In this document: one piece after another, positions 26,450-37,815 of the stretch | Layout: each line of letters begins with the position of its first letter | Position numbering within the stretch: position 1 is the first letter of the stretch | NCBI RefSeq assembly: GCF_019973775.1 | Contig: NZ_AP025032.1 | Location: 3,472,001 to 3,536,000 of the forward strand | From: Aureimonas sp. SA4125 | GTDB lineage: Bacteria; Pseudomonadota; Alphaproteobacteria; Rhizobiales; Rhizobiaceae | DNA: 64,000 bases | Reading direction: 5' to 3' | Made by a program: the position numbers and the translations under genes | Notes under the pieces: model-generated | What the model was told of the DNA's origin: nothing | What the model saw: the letters and a program-made list of their open reading frames with translations, nothing else | The model's database searches: none

Positions 26450-29400
26450 ATGCCGAAACGGACCGATATCCGCTCCATCCTGATCATCGGTGCCGGACCG
26501 ATCATCATCGGTCAGGCGTGCGAGTTCGACTATTCGGGCACGCAGGCCTGCAAGGCGCTGAAGGAGGAGGGATACAGGATCATCCTGATCAACTCCAATC
26601 CGGCGACGATCATGACCGATCCCGGCCTCGCCGACGCGACCTATATCGAGCCGATCACGCCGGAAGTGGTCGCCAAGATCATCGAGAAGGAACGCCCGGA
26701 CGCCCTGCTGCCGACCATGGGCGGCCAGACCGCGCTGAACACGGCGCTGTCGCTGCGCCGGATGGGGGTCCTCGACAAATACAATGTCGAGATGATCGGC
26801 GCCGATGCCGCAGCCATCGACAAGGCCGAGGACCGCGCGCTCTTCCGCGAGGCGATGAAGAAGATCGGGCTCGAGACCCCCCGCTCGCTGCTCGCCAACG
26901 CCACCGAGGCCAAGAGCGCCGACAAGGCCGCCTTCGAGGCGAAGACCGCCCTCATTCGCGACACCGTCACCGATCCGAAGGCTCAGGCCGACGCGCTCGC
27001 CGCCCTCGACGCGGAGTGGGTCGCCGGCCGCTCCGACCGCAAGCAGCGCTACATGACGCGCGCGCTCGCCGCGGCGGCCGAGGCGCTGGAGCAGATCGGC
27101 CTTCCCGCCATCATCCGCCCGTCCTTCACCATGGGCGGCACAGGCGGCGGCATCGCCTACAACCGCTCGGAGTTCTTCGAGATCGCCGAGGGCGGCCTCG
27201 ACGCCTCGCCGACGACCGAGGTTCTGATCGAGGAAAGCGTCCTCGGCTGGAAGGAGTACGAGATGGAGGTCGTCCGCGACAAGGCGGACAACTGCATCAT
27301 CGTCTGCTCGATCGAGAACATCGATCCGATGGGCGTCCACACCGGTGATTCGATTACCGTCGCGCCCGCCCTCACCTTGACCGACAAGGAATACCAGGTG
27401 ATGCGCAACGCCTCGATCGCGGTGCTGCGTGAGATCGGCGTCGAGACCGGTGGATCGAACGTGCAGTTCGCGGTCAATCCCGAGGACGGCCGCCTCGTCG
27501 TCATCGAGATGAACCCGCGCGTCTCGCGCTCCTCGGCGCTGGCCTCCAAGGCGACGGGTTTCCCCATTGCCAAGATCGCGGCCAAGCTCGCCGTCGGCTA
27601 TACGCTCGACGAACTCGACAACGACATCACCGGGGGGGCGACGCCCGCCTCGTTCGAGCCGTCGATCGACTACGTCGTCACCAAGATCCCGCGCTTTGCC
27701 TTCGAGAAGTTTCCCGGCGCCGAACCGATCCTGACCACCGCGATGAAGTCGGTCGGCGAGGTCATGGCGATCGGCCGGACTTTCGAGGAATCGCTGCAGA
27801 AGGCGCTGCGCGGCCTCGAGACCGGTCTCGACGGGCTCGACGAGATCAAGATCCCTGGCATCGGCGAAGGCGACGACAAGAACGCGATCCGCGCCGCCTT
27901 GGGCAAGCCGACGCCTGACCGTCTCCTGATGGTGGCGCAGGCGCTGCGCATGGGCACATCCGAGGAGCAGGTTCACCAGTCGTGCAAGATCGACCCCTGG
28001 TTCATCGCCCGGATCAAGGCGATCATCGATCTGGAGGCACGCGTCAGCGAGCACGGCCTGCCGGACGACGCGGAGAACTTCCGCTTCCTGAAATCCGCGG
28101 GCTTTTCCGACGCACGGCTGGCCAAACTCATCGGCAGCGACGAGGAGAGCGTCGCCGCGGCGCGCGAGAAACTCGACGTGCACCCGGTGTTCAAGCGCAT
28201 CGACACCTGCGCGGCCGAGTTCGCCTCGCCGACGCCCTACATGTACTCGACCTATGAGCGCCCCTTCGCCGGGTCCCTGCGCTCCGAGGACGAGGTCTCC
28301 GACCGCAAGAAGGTCGTCATCCTCGGCGGCGGGCCGAATCGCATCGGTCAGGGTATCGAGTTCGACTATTGCTGCTGTCATGCCGCCTTCGCGGTGAAGG
28401 ACGCCGGCTACGAGGCGATCATGATCAACTGCAACCCGGAAACCGTCTCGACCGACTACGACACGTCCGACCGTCTGTATTTCGAGCCGCTGACCGGCGA
28501 GGACGTGCTCGCCATCCTGCGCGTCGAGCAAACCAAAGGCACGCTCCACGGCGTCATCGTCCAGCTCGGCGGGCAGACGCCGCTGAAGCTTGCCGAGACG
28601 CTGGAAAAGGCCGGCATCCCGATCCTCGGCACCTCGCCCGACGCGATCGACCTTGCCGAGGATCGCGACCGCTTCCAGCATTTCCTCAACGAGATGAAGC
28701 TGCGCCAGCCCAACAACGGCATCGCCCGCTCGGTCGACGAGGCGCGGATCATCGTCGAGCGCATCGGCTATCCCGTCGTCATTCGCCCGTCCTACGTGCT
28801 GGGCGGCCGCGCCATGGAGATCGTGCGCAACGGCCCGCAGTTCGAGCGCTACATCACCGAGGCGGTGGTCGTCTCCGGCAAGTCGCCGGTCCTCATCGAC
28901 AGCTACCTCTCTGACGCGATCGAGGTCGACGTCGACTGCCTCTCCGACGGCAAGGAGACCTTCATCGCCGGCATCCTCGAGCATATCGAGGAAGCCGGGA
29001 TCCATTCCGGCGACAGCGCCTGCTCGCTGCCGGTGCACTCGCTCTCGGATGCCATCGTCGACGAACTCGAGCGCCAGACGCGCGTGATGGCGCTCGGCCT
29101 CAACGTCGTCGGCCTGATGAACGTCCAGTTCGCCATCAAGGGGGAGGACATCTATGTCCTCGAGGTCAATCCGCGGGCCTCGCGCACCGTGCCCTTCGTC
29201 GCCAAGACCATCGGGGTTCCGATCGCCAAGATCGCCGCGCGGATCATGGCCGGCGAGACCCTGGACGAGGCCTTCGCCGACTATGGGGCGAAGCCGAACT
29301 GGCGGACGCTGAAGCACATCGCCGTCAAGGAAGCGGTTTTCCCCTTTGCTCGCTTCCCTGGCGTCGACACCCTGCTCGGCCCGGAAATGCGGTCGACAGG

Positions 29401-29881
29401 CGAGGTCATGGGCCTCGACACGAGCTTTGCCGTCGCCTTCGCCAAGTCGCAGCTCGGCTCCTCGATCGACCTGCCGACGGCCGGCAGCGTCTTCGTTTCG
29501 GTGCGCGACGGCGACAAGGAGCGCGCCCTGCCGGCGATCCGCAAGCTCCACGATCTGGGCTTCAAGATCATCGCCACTGGCGGCACGCAGCGTTTCCTCA
29601 GCGAAGAGGGCATTCCGGCCGAGAAGATCAACAAGGTGCTGGAAGGCCGGCCGCATATCGAGGATGCCATCCGCAACCGACAGGTGCAGCTGGTACTGAA
29701 CACCACGGAGGGCGCCAAGGCCTTGTCCGACTCGCGGTCGCTGCGACGCGCGGCGCTGATCCACAAGGTTCCCTACTACACGACGCTCTCCGGCATGGCG
29801 GCTGCGGCCGAAGCCATCGAAGCCTTGAAGCGCGGTGGCCTTGAAGTCCGGTCCCTGCAATCCTACTTCACGGCCGCGTGA
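26450..29881 (+). CDS. carB: carbamoyl-phosphate synthase large subunit
   Basis: 1143 residues, as in other alphaproteobacteria (longer than the 1073 of E. coli). Two homologous ATP-grasp halves are visible: the first begins [20 protein letters not shown] and the second [22 protein letters not shown]-terminal MGS-like allosteric domain follows ([20 protein letters not shown]). It makes carbamoyl phosphate from bicarbonate, two ATP and ammonia delivered by CarA. ATG 26450 has AGAAGAG upstream. An insertion of about 40 residues around [20 protein letters not shown] in the first half is typical of the alphaproteobacterial form. Confidence 0.98.
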   Translation: MPKRTDIRSILIIGAGPIIIGQACEFDYSGTQACKALKEEGYRIILINSNPATIMTDPGLADATYIEPITPEVVAKIIEKERPDALLPTMGGQTALNTALSLRRMGVLDKYNVEMIGADAAAIDKAEDRALFREAMKKIGLETPRSLLANATEAKSADKAAFEAKTALIRDTVTDPKAQADALAALDAEWVAGRSDRKQRYMTRALAAAAEALEQIGLPAIIRPSFTMGGTGGGIAYNRSEFFEIAEGGLDASPTTEVLIEESVLGWKEYEMEVVRDKADNCIIVCSIENIDPMGVHTGDSITVAPALTLTDKEYQVMRNASIAVLREIGVETGGSNVQFAVNPEDGRLVVIEMNPRVSRSSALASKATGFPIAKIAAKLAVGYTLDELDNDITGGATPASFEPSIDYVVTKIPRFAFEKFPGAEPILTTAMKSVGEVMAIGRTFEESLQKALRGLETGLDGLDEIKIPGIGEGDDKNAIRAALGKPTPDRLLMVAQALRMGTSEEQVHQSCKIDPWFIARIKAIIDLEARVSEHGLPDDAENFRFLKSAGFSDARLAKLIGSDEESVAAAREKLDVHPVFKRIDTCAAEFASPTPYMYSTYERPFAGSLRSEDEVSDRKKVVILGGGPNRIGQGIEFDYCCCHAAFAVKDAGYEAIMINCNPETVSTDYDTSDRLYFEPLTGEDVLAILRVEQTKGTLHGVIVQLGGQTPLKLAETLEKAGIPILGTSPDAIDLAEDRDRFQHFLNEMKLRQPNNGIARSVDEARIIVERIGYPVVIRPSYVLGGRAMEIVRNGPQFERYITEAVVVSGKSPVLIDSYLSDAIEVDVDCLSDGKETFIAGILEHIEEAGIHSGDSACSLPVHSLSDAIVDELERQTRVMALGLNVVGLMNVQFAIKGEDIYVLEVNPRASRTVPFVAKTIGVPIAKIAARIMAGETLDEAFADYGAKPNWRTLKHIAVKEAVFPFARFPGVDTLLGPEMRSTGEVMGLDTSFAVAFAKSQLGSSIDLPTAGSVFVSVRDGDKERALPAIRKLHDLGFKIIATGGTQRFLSEEGIPAEKINKVLEGRPHIEDAIRNRQVQLVLNTTEGAKALSDSRSLRRAALIHKVPYYTTLSGMAAAAEAIEALKRGGLEVRSLQSYFTAA

Positions 29882-30161
29882 ACGGGACGGACCGGCGACA
29901 GGGGTCAAGTCGCGGGAACCCGAAAGGCAGATGGGGACGGGGAAAACTTTCAACCGGCGCGTGACGATAGACGCCGTTTGACAGCACAATTTTACCGCAG
30001 CATCATCGGTCGCCCCCGGTCCCTGGGACGCGGGCAGAGAATGGTTTGCTGGTTCCGGTCGGATTTCCGTCCGGAGCCGGTTTGGTTTATGCGCCGGCAT
30101 CATCCGGCGGGAACGAAACGACTTTCGGCCATCTGGCCGACGGTCTGGAAAGGTTGAGGGC

Positions 30162-30635
30162 ATGGACAAGGTCCCAATGACAAGCGCCGGGTTCGAGACA
30201 CTCAAGGAAGAGCTGCGCCGGCGCCAGCAGGAGGAGCGTCCGCGCATCATCGCGGCGATCTCGGAAGCACGGGCGCATGGCGACCTTTCGGAGAACGCCG
30301 AGTATCACGCCGCCAAGGAGTCGCAGAGCCTCAACGAGGGCCGCATCTCCGAACTCGAGGACTATACCGCCCGCGCCGAAGTGATCGACGTGTCCAAGCT
30401 GTCGGGCGAGAAGGTGAAGTTCGGCGCGACCGTCAAGCTCATCGACGAGGATACCGAGGAGGAGAAGGTCTATCAGATCGTCGGCGACCAGGAAGCCGAC
30501 GTGAAGCAGGGCCGCATCTCGATCTCCTCGCCCATCGCCCGCGCGCTGATCGGCAAGGAAGAGGGCGACACGGTCGAGGTCGCCGCTCCCGGCGGCGCAA
30601 GGTCCTATGAGATCATCGAGCTGCGCTGGGGCTGA
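30162..30635 (+). CDS. greA: transcription elongation factor GreA
   Basis: 157 residues, full length. The N-terminal coiled-coil begins [20 protein letters not shown] and has the acidic tip [20 protein letters not shown]; the C-terminal FKBP-like domain ends [12 protein letters not shown]. It rescues backtracked RNA polymerase by stimulating transcript cleavage. AAAGG lies just upstream. The 280-bp gap before it contains a TTGACA box near 29978 that may be its -35, and a CGCCGG/CCGGCG hairpin at 30091-30108. The neighbour is lpsB, as in Sinorhizobium. Confidence 0.97.
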   Translation: MDKVPMTSAGFETLKEELRRRQQEERPRIIAAISEARAHGDLSENAEYHAAKESQSLNEGRISELEDYTARAEVIDVSKLSGEKVKFGATVKLIDEDTEEEKVYQIVGDQEADVKQGRISISSPIARALIGKEEGDTVEVAAPGGARSYEIIELRWG

Positions 30636-30878
30636 GACGCCAGAGACGAGCGGTTTGCCTGCTCGTCGCAAGCGCCTCTGACGGACGGCAACGCCGCCTG
30701 TGAGAGGCCGCGCCGTCTCCATGGCCCCTTATAATGAGCCTGTCTTGGGCCGGCGGGCCACGCGTTGCGGCCGTGTCGCATCGCGTGGTTCGCCGGCCCG
30801 GGGCGAAAGCGGAGATGGGTGCCCTTCTTTCGGGTCCCCTTGACCGAACCGATGCCCATCACCCCGCGAAAGACCGCC

Positions 30879-31958
30879 ATGCCTGTCCGCGACGTCGAGG
30901 TGATCGCGCCAAATTTCAAGCGCCGCCTCTCCGGCGTCACCTCGACGATCATCCAGCTCGTGCCCCTGCAGGCCGGGACGCTTGGCATCGCCGCGCTCGG
31001 TCCCGGCCTTCCCGGTCACCTGCCGAAACTGCGCTGGCGCCAAATCCTCGGCCTGTGGACCAGACCCGCACGGCGCCCCTTCCGCATCTGGCACGCCCGC
31101 CGCAACACCGAAATGCTGGCCGGACTGGTCCTTCGGGATGTCCTGCGCATGCGGCTGAAGCTCGTCTTCACCTCCGCCGCGCAGCGCCGGCACACCGCCT
31201 GGACGCGCTTTCTCATTCGCCGCATGGATGCCGTCATCGCCACCAGCCGGCGCAGCGCCGCCTTTCTCGAAGTGCCGGCGACCGTCATCCTGCATGGCAT
31301 CGACCTCGACGCCTTCTCGCCCGAGCGCACCAGCACGCCCTCCCCGGCCATGCAGGCGCTGGCGGGCCAGAAGATCGTGGGCTGCTCCGGCCGCATCCGG
31401 CACCAGAAGGGCACCGACCTCTTCGTCGCCGCGATGATCGATCTTCTGCCGCACCGTCCCGCGTGGAGCGCCGTGATCACCGGCCGCACCACCGGCGAAC
31501 ATGCGCCCTTCGAGCGGGACTTGCGCGAGAGGATCGCGGCGGCGGGCCTTTCCGACCGGATCCTCTTTCTCGGCGAGGTCGACGACATCGCCGCCTGGTT
31601 CCGCCGCTTCGACCTCTATGTCGCCCCGCCCCGCAACGAGGGGTTCGGCCTGACCCCGCTGGAAGCCATGGCCTCCGGCCGGCCCGTCGTGGCCAGCGAT
31701 GCCGGCGCCTTTGCCGAAATGATCGTCGAGGGCGTCACGGGAAAGGTCGTGCCGGTCGACGACGTTTCGGCGCTGGCCGCCGCGATCGAGCCCTATCTCG
31801 GCGACGACGCGGGCCGGCAGGCGGCGGGCACGGCCGCGCTCGACCATGTGCGCCGACATTTTCCCTTGGCGCGCGAGGCCGCCGAGATCGGCGCCGTCTA
31901 CGAGCGGCTCTGGGACACGGGCGGAAAGTCCGACGGATCGACTCGCACCTCGCGATAG
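30879..31958 (+). CDS. lpsB: GT4 glycosyltransferase, LpsB/LpcC-type LPS core mannosyltransferase
   Basis: 359 residues from ATG 30879 (MPVRDVEVIAPNFKRRLSGV), the family start; ATG 30852 is in frame and possible. The GT-B fold shows VILHGIDLDAF, SGRIRHQKGTDLFV and the nucleotide-sugar site ending NEGFGLTPLEAMASG. LpsB/LpcC adds a core mannose to Kdo-lipid A at the inner membrane, and greA next door is the same order as in Sinorhizobium meliloti, which supports the assignment. The last 61 bases overlap the convergent glycosyltransferase gene. Confidence 0.8.
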   Translation: MPVRDVEVIAPNFKRRLSGVTSTIIQLVPLQAGTLGIAALGPGLPGHLPKLRWRQILGLWTRPARRPFRIWHARRNTEMLAGLVLRDVLRMRLKLVFTSAAQRRHTAWTRFLIRRMDAVIATSRRSAAFLEVPATVILHGIDLDAFSPERTSTPSPAMQALAGQKIVGCSGRIRHQKGTDLFVAAMIDLLPHRPAWSAVITGRTTGEHAPFERDLRERIAAAGLSDRILFLGEVDDIAAWFRRFDLYVAPPRNEGFGLTPLEAMASGRPVVASDAGAFAEMIVEGVTGKVVPVDDVSALAAAIEPYLGDDAGRQAAGTAALDHVRRHFPLAREAAEIGAVYERLWDTGGKSDGSTRTSR

Positions 31959-32713
31959 TCCATGCCGCCGAGCCGGGTGAGATGATGCGGCAGCAGCCGG
32001 ACCTGGGTCATGGCGCGCCGGGCGAAGAAATGCCAGTGGCGCGGCACCGGACTGAGGCGCCGGCGCGGCACCTGGATCGACGTCGGCGGCACGTCGCCAT
32101 GCGACGGGTCGCGGCGCGCCAGGACCTCCGCCTGGATCGCGAGCGCCGGCTGGCATTGCCAGGCGACGAGCCCGCGCGAGGAGTGGATGAAGGCGTCGGC
32201 CGGGGCGGCACCCTCGCGTTCGGCCTTGGCCAGCAGCTTTCGCGCGCCATCCGGCCACAGCACATAGGCTGCCGCTCCCGCCTTGTCGCGGGAGACGCGC
32301 AGCCGCTCCAGGTCGCCGACCAGCGGCTGGAGGACGCGCGCGACGAAGCGGCGCCGGCCAAAATCCTCGAGGTTCAGGAGATCCATGTCGGTTGCCGCCT
32401 CGATCGTCGGCGACGAACACAGGCCGGCCAGCCGCGGCGACAGCCGCACGTCATCCTCGAGGATCAACATCGGCCGCCCGGTCTCGGCGACGCGGCGCCA
32501 CAGCGCCTGATGCGAAAGAAAGCAGGCCAGCTCCGCCTTGGACAGCGGCCGCTCCCAGCTTCGGCCGAACCCGCCCGCCTCGGCATCGCTGACGGCATCG
32601 ACCGAGACCGCCGCAAATCGCTCGAAGGCGAGGCCGAGCCGCCCGGCCTCGGCTTCCATCTGCTGCCGCCGGAGCGTCGCGCGGTCGAGATTGATGTAGC
32701 AAATCGCCATCAT
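31898..32713 (-). CDS. glycosyltransferase family 25 (LPS biosynthesis type)
   Basis: 271 residues from ATG 32713 (a second ATG follows directly). It begins CYINLDRATLRRQQMEAEA, the GT25 signature, followed by LSKAELACFLSHQALWRR and MLILEDDVRLSP with an acidic EDD metal-binding motif. Such enzymes add galactose or glucose to LPS outer core. AAGAGGGG precedes the start. The C-terminal 20 codons overlap lpsB on the opposite strand; an unusual convergent overlap, so the tail beyond about residue 250 is constrained by both genes. It probably extends the core begun by LpsB. Confidence 0.82.
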   Translation of the reverse strand: MMAICYINLDRATLRRQQMEAEAGRLGLAFERFAAVSVDAVSDAEAGGFGRSWERPLSKAELACFLSHQALWRRVAETGRPMLILEDDVRLSPRLAGLCSSPTIEAATDMDLLNLEDFGRRRFVARVLQPLVGDLERLRVSRDKAGAAAYVLWPDGARKLLAKAEREGAAPADAFIHSSRGLVAWQCQPALAIQAEVLARRDPSHGDVPPTSIQVPRRRLSPVPRHWHFFARRAMTQVRLLPHHLTRLGGMDYREVRVDPSDFPPVSQSRS

Positions 32714-32917
32714 CGCCCCTCTTACGGCGAAGCCGGAGCCGAGGCCAGCCGTCTTCCCGCAATGCCCGGGACGGCCGGCGGCACGGCCTCGCACCGTGTT
32801 GTCAGCCTGCCGTCGGTCCGGTATGCAGGACGCCACTTCGCCTTGAAAATTCGACGCCGCGCCGCCACCTGCAGAGTGCCGGCAACCCGCCTCCGTCCGC
32901 CACGAGCGAGCTCTCCG

Positions 32918-33901
32918 ATGACCGAATCCCAGAACGTTCGCCATGCCCCCGTGCTGATCATCGGCTCCGGCCCCGCCGGTTATACCGCCGCGATCTACGC
33001 GGCGCGGGCGATGCTGAAGCCGCTTCTGGTCGCCGGCCTGCAGGAGGGCGGACAGCTCACCATCACGACCGACGTCGAGAATTTTCCGGGCTTTGCCGAT
33101 CCCATCCAGGGACCCTGGTTGATGGAGCAGATGAAGGCGCAGGCGCTGCACGTCGGCACCGAATTCGCCAGCGACCTCATCGTCGAGGCCGACCTCTCGT
33201 CGCGACCGTTCCGGCTCCGCGGCGACAGCGGCACGGTCTACAGCTGCGATGCGCTGATCGTCGCCACCGGCGCCCAGGCGAAATGGCTGGGCCTCGAGTC
33301 CGAGCAGCATTTTCAAGGCTTTGGGGTCTCGGCCTGCGCCACCTGCGACGGCTTCTTCTATCGTGGCAAGGACGTGGTCGTCGTCGGCGGCGGCAACACC
33401 GCGGTCGAAGAGGCGCTGTACCTCGCACACATCGCCAAATCGGTGACGGTCGTGCACCGCCGTGACGCCTTCCGCGCCGAGCGCATCCTGCGCGAGCGCC
33501 TCGCGGCCAAGGAGAATGTCCGGGTGATCTGGAACGCGGAGGTCGAGGAAATCCTCGGACCCTCCAAGCCGATGAAGTCGGTCACCGGCATTCGCCTGCG
33601 CGACCGCGTCACCGGCGAGACGAGCGAGCATGCGACCGACGGCGTCTTCGTCGCCATCGGCCACGCGCCGGCCGTCCAGCTCTTTGAAGGCAAGCTGCGC
33701 CAGAAGCCGTCGGGCTATCTCTGGGTCGAGCCCGGGACGACGCAGACCTCGATTCCCGGCGTGTTCGCTGCCGGCGACGTCGCCGACGACGTCTACCGTC
33801 AGGCGGTGACGGCCGCGGGGCTTGGCTGCATGGCCGCGCTCGAGGCCGAAAAATGGTTGGCGACCGTCGAGGCCGAGGAGGTCCGTCAGGCAGCCGAATA
33901 G
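32918..33901 (+). CDS. trxB: thioredoxin reductase
   Basis: 327 residues. FAD-binding GSGPAGYTAAIYAARA at the N-terminus, the redox-active CATC pair in VSACATCDGFFYRG, NADPH-binding VVVVGGGNTAVEEALYLA, and the C-terminal FAAGDVADDVYRQAVTAAG. It transfers electrons from NADPH to thioredoxin in the cytoplasm. ATG 32918 matches the family N-terminus. The LysR gene 283 bp downstream in the same direction is its usual partner in Hyphomicrobiales. Confidence 0.97.
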   Translation: MTESQNVRHAPVLIIGSGPAGYTAAIYAARAMLKPLLVAGLQEGGQLTITTDVENFPGFADPIQGPWLMEQMKAQALHVGTEFASDLIVEADLSSRPFRLRGDSGTVYSCDALIVATGAQAKWLGLESEQHFQGFGVSACATCDGFFYRGKDVVVVGGGNTAVEEALYLAHIAKSVTVVHRRDAFRAERILRERLAAKENVRVIWNAEVEEILGPSKPMKSVTGIRLRDRVTGETSEHATDGVFVAIGHAPAVQLFEGKLRQKPSGYLWVEPGTTQTSIPGVFAAGDVADDVYRQAVTAAGLGCMAALEAEKWLATVEAEEVRQAAE

Positions 33902-34184
33902 GATCGGCTGCCAACGGACGCTGCGGGCGTGCGAGAACTGTTGACGCAAGCGTCGATTGCCGACGATGCGGTTTACGTAGACACACCGATCTGTGCAACA
34001 CTGATGCGGGAACGTGGCGCAGGGGCGCCAATCGCTCGGCAGCCGGGCAGATCGTCGGGCTGGCGAAGCAGAGCGCAACTCGGGACGGACACTCCCCTGA
34101 GCGTCGGGCGGGCAACGGAATCTGGCAGCGCCGGTCGTATCGGGTTGGTCACGGTTTGGGAAAACGGCAGGCAGGGGATTAGGC

Positions 34185-35081
34185 ATGGCGCTCGACTGGG
34201 ACAAGCTGCGGATCTTTCACGCCGCGGCCGAGGCCGGCTCGTTCACCCATGCCGCCGACGTCCTCAACCTCAGCCAGTCCGCGATCTCGCGCCAGGTCGC
34301 CTCGCTCGAGCAGGAGATCGGTGCACCGCTGTTCCACCGGCATGCTCGCGGCCTCGTCCTGTCGGAGCAGGGCGAACTCCTCTTCCAGACCGCCAGCGAC
34401 GTCCTGAAGCGCCTCGAAATGGTGCGCATGCAGCTGACCGAGACGCGCGAGAAGCCGACGGGCAAGCTGCGCGTCACTACCACGGTGGGCCTTGGCTCCG
34501 GCTGGCTGACGGAGCGCGCCAAGGAGTTTCTCGAGCTCTATCCCGACCTCGAACTGCAGCTCGTCCTCGACAATGAGGAAATCGACCTCACCATGCGCAA
34601 GGCAGATGCGGCGATCCGCCTGCGCCAGCCGCAGCAGCCGGACCTGATCCAGCGCCGACTGTTCACCGTGCATCTTCACGTCTATGCCGCGCCGAGCTAC
34701 CTCCAGCGCTTCGGCACGCCGGAAACCATCCAGGACCTCGACCAGCACCGGATCATCACCTTCGGCGAGCCGGCTCCGCCCTACCTGCGCAACCTCAACA
34801 CGCTGGAGACGGTCGGCCTGGCCGATGGCCAGACGCGGCCGACGATCCTGCAGATCAACAATCTGATGTCGATCAAGGCCGCGATCGAGCGCGGCATCGG
34901 CCTTGGCCTGCTGCCGGACTACATGATCGACAAGAATTCCAAGCTCGTGCAGGTCCTGCCGGAAATGGAGATGCCGACCTTCGACACCTATCTCTGCTAC
35001 CCCGAGCAGCTGCGCAATTCGGCCAAGCTGAAGGTCTTTCGCGACTTCCTGATCTCCAAGGCGCGGACCTGGTCGTACTGA
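34185..35081 (+). CDS. lsrB: LysR-type regulator, LsrB/VtlR family
   Basis: 298 residues. The N-terminal HTH (FHAAAEAGSFTHAADVLNLS) and effector domain are intact. Position right after trxB and the sequence opening MALDWDKLRIFHAAAE fit LsrB of Sinorhizobium and VtlR of Brucella, which control LPS genes, redox genes and small RNAs or tiny proteins needed in host or stress life. Only one Cys is present (Cys271 in DTYLCYPEQL), fewer than the redox-active set reported for S. meliloti LsrB, so thiol sensing may differ. It is probably transcribed from its own promoter in the 283-bp gap after trxB. Confidence 0.8.
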   Translation: MALDWDKLRIFHAAAEAGSFTHAADVLNLSQSAISRQVASLEQEIGAPLFHRHARGLVLSEQGELLFQTASDVLKRLEMVRMQLTETREKPTGKLRVTTTVGLGSGWLTERAKEFLELYPDLELQLVLDNEEIDLTMRKADAAIRLRQPQQPDLIQRRLFTVHLHVYAAPSYLQRFGTPETIQDLDQHRIITFGEPAPPYLRNLNTLETVGLADGQTRPTILQINNLMSIKAAIERGIGLGLLPDYMIDKNSKLVQVLPEMEMPTFDTYLCYPEQLRNSAKLKVFRDFLISKARTWSY

Positions 35082-35157
35082 GCCCTTCCGACGCGAAAAG
35101 GCCGAGCGCGAACGCCCAGCCTCTGCAGGATCGAAAGGAGCGATCGCGGCTTGCGGA

Positions 35158-35682
35158 TCAGTCCGTCAGTTCGGCCGGCACGCGGCCGCCGTTTTCGGCG
35201 AGCTTGCGCATCAACTCCTTGTGCAGCCAGACGTTCATGGTGGCGCTGTCGCTCTTGTCGCCCGTATAGGCGAACTCGTCGGCGAGCTCCTTACGCGCTT
35301 CGAGGCTGCTGTCGAGATCGAGCGCCTTCATCATGTCGACGATCGACTTGCGCCAGTTGAGGTCCGTTCCGTGCTTGCTCACGGCAGCGTCCATGACCGC
35401 GGCGACATCGACGGGGGCGCCGGTCGCGGCGGGGGGCGAGACCGGAGCGGCCGCCTGCGCGGTAGGCGCGACCTGGGCAGAATGGGGCGCCGAAGCCGCC
35501 GGTCCGCCCTGCGCAGGTGTCAGTGAAGGCTGCTGCATGGGCGCAGCCGTCGGTGCAGGCGCGGCGGAGCTCGCCACCGTCGCCGTCGGCTGCGCCGCCG
35601 TCGGGGGGACAGCTGCCGGACGGGTCGCCGCCTCGGCGCGCGTGCCGAACAAGGCTGACTTTATCTTGTCGAAGATGCTCAT
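35158..35682 (-). CDS. DUF3597 family protein
   Basis: 174 residues. MSIFDKIKSALFGTRAEAA at the N-terminus, a long Ala/Pro/Thr-rich linker (about residues 20-90), then the conserved DUF3597 domain (VDVAAVMDAAVSKHGTDLNW, SIVDMMKALDLDSSLEARKE, WLHKELMRKLAENGG). Function is unknown; related domains occur in LysM-type proteins. AGGA lies upstream of the ATG. The gene is preceded by a consensus EcfG-type promoter at 35723-35747, so it is probably part of the general stress response. Confidence 0.88.
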   Translation of the reverse strand: MSIFDKIKSALFGTRAEAATRPAAVPPTAAQPTATVASSAAPAPTAAPMQQPSLTPAQGGPAASAPHSAQVAPTAQAAAPVSPPAATGAPVDVAAVMDAAVSKHGTDLNWRKSIVDMMKALDLDSSLEARKELADEFAYTGDKSDSATMNVWLHKELMRKLAENGGRVPAELTD

Positions 35683-35722
35683 TGCAGTAATTCCTAAAGT
35701 GAATATTAAATTTCAGTCGACA

Positions 35723-35747
35723 AACGCCACTGAAATACTTTTGTTCC
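35723..35747 (-). promoter_or_regulatory. EcfG/RpoE2-type general stress promoter of the DUF3597 gene
   Basis: On the minus strand GGAAC, 16 bases, CGTT: an exact match to the alphaproteobacterial EcfG consensus. It lies about 40 bp upstream of the DUF3597 start codon, the right distance for a short leader. No EcfG or PhyR gene is in the window. Confidence 0.75.
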
Positions 35748-35904
35748 GGAATTTTTAGGACTGAATGCGCCCCCAGCGGCTTTGCGCCGGCATCCGCGCT
35801 GCACGCCCTGAAGCACGAGGTCCTTCTGCCTAAGAACTATGCAATAGTTGCAGGGCAGCCATGCGAAATTGGCAATGGTGCGCGCGCTGTCGCGGAGTAC
35901 TCTC

Positions 35905-36009
35905 ACTACAGCCGGATCGCGGGACGACACCTCCTCCCATCGTTTCGTACCGGCTGTTTCCTCCCAAGGATTTTTTTCGCCGGGCTCTCATGGGCCCGGC
36001 GTTTTTTTT
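35905..36009 (+). ncRNA. probable cuckoo/alpha-r14-type small RNA (CCUCCUCCC anti-Shine-Dalgarno)
   Basis: An orphan transcript unit of about 105 nt; the 5' end is approximate. CAGCCGG (35909-35915) pairs with CCGGCTG (35950-35956), an inner ACGA/TCGT stem closes a loop that presents CCTCCTCCC (35930-35938). A second single-stranded CCTCCC follows at 35960-35965, then the terminator hairpin. Alpha-r14/CcsR-like cuckoo RNAs have this order: anti-SD in hairpin loops plus an intrinsic terminator, and act under stress. No open reading frame with a ribosome binding site overlaps it sensibly. Confidence 0.75.
35978..36009 (+). terminator. strong rho-independent terminator of the small RNA
   Basis: CGCCGGGC, loop TCTCATGG, GCCCGGCG followed by eight T. 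It cannot belong to any protein gene on this strand: the nearest upstream rightward gene ends 900 bp before, beyond an oppositely oriented gene. This is the main evidence that a separate RNA is transcribed here. Confidence 0.92.
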
Positions 36010-36108
36010 CGCTGTCGACGGCGTTGAAACAACGGTCGGGCAGAACGAAAAACGGCGACCCGAGGGCCGCCGCTGATTCTCTGTCGGTGTCTCCGATCAG
36101 GCTGTCGG

Positions 36109-37815
<1,707 letters not shown>

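Noticed and set aside
26420..30250. Very long open frame on the minus strand opposite carB (over 1200 codons)
   Set aside because: It is the shadow of a GC-rich coding strand: composition is Arg/Asp/Gly/Leu-rich with no domain, and carB explains the DNA fully.
35706..35930. 74-codon minus-strand frame over the sRNA and DUF3597 upstream region
   Set aside because: No ribosome binding site or family; the EcfG promoter and sRNA hairpins account for the sequence.
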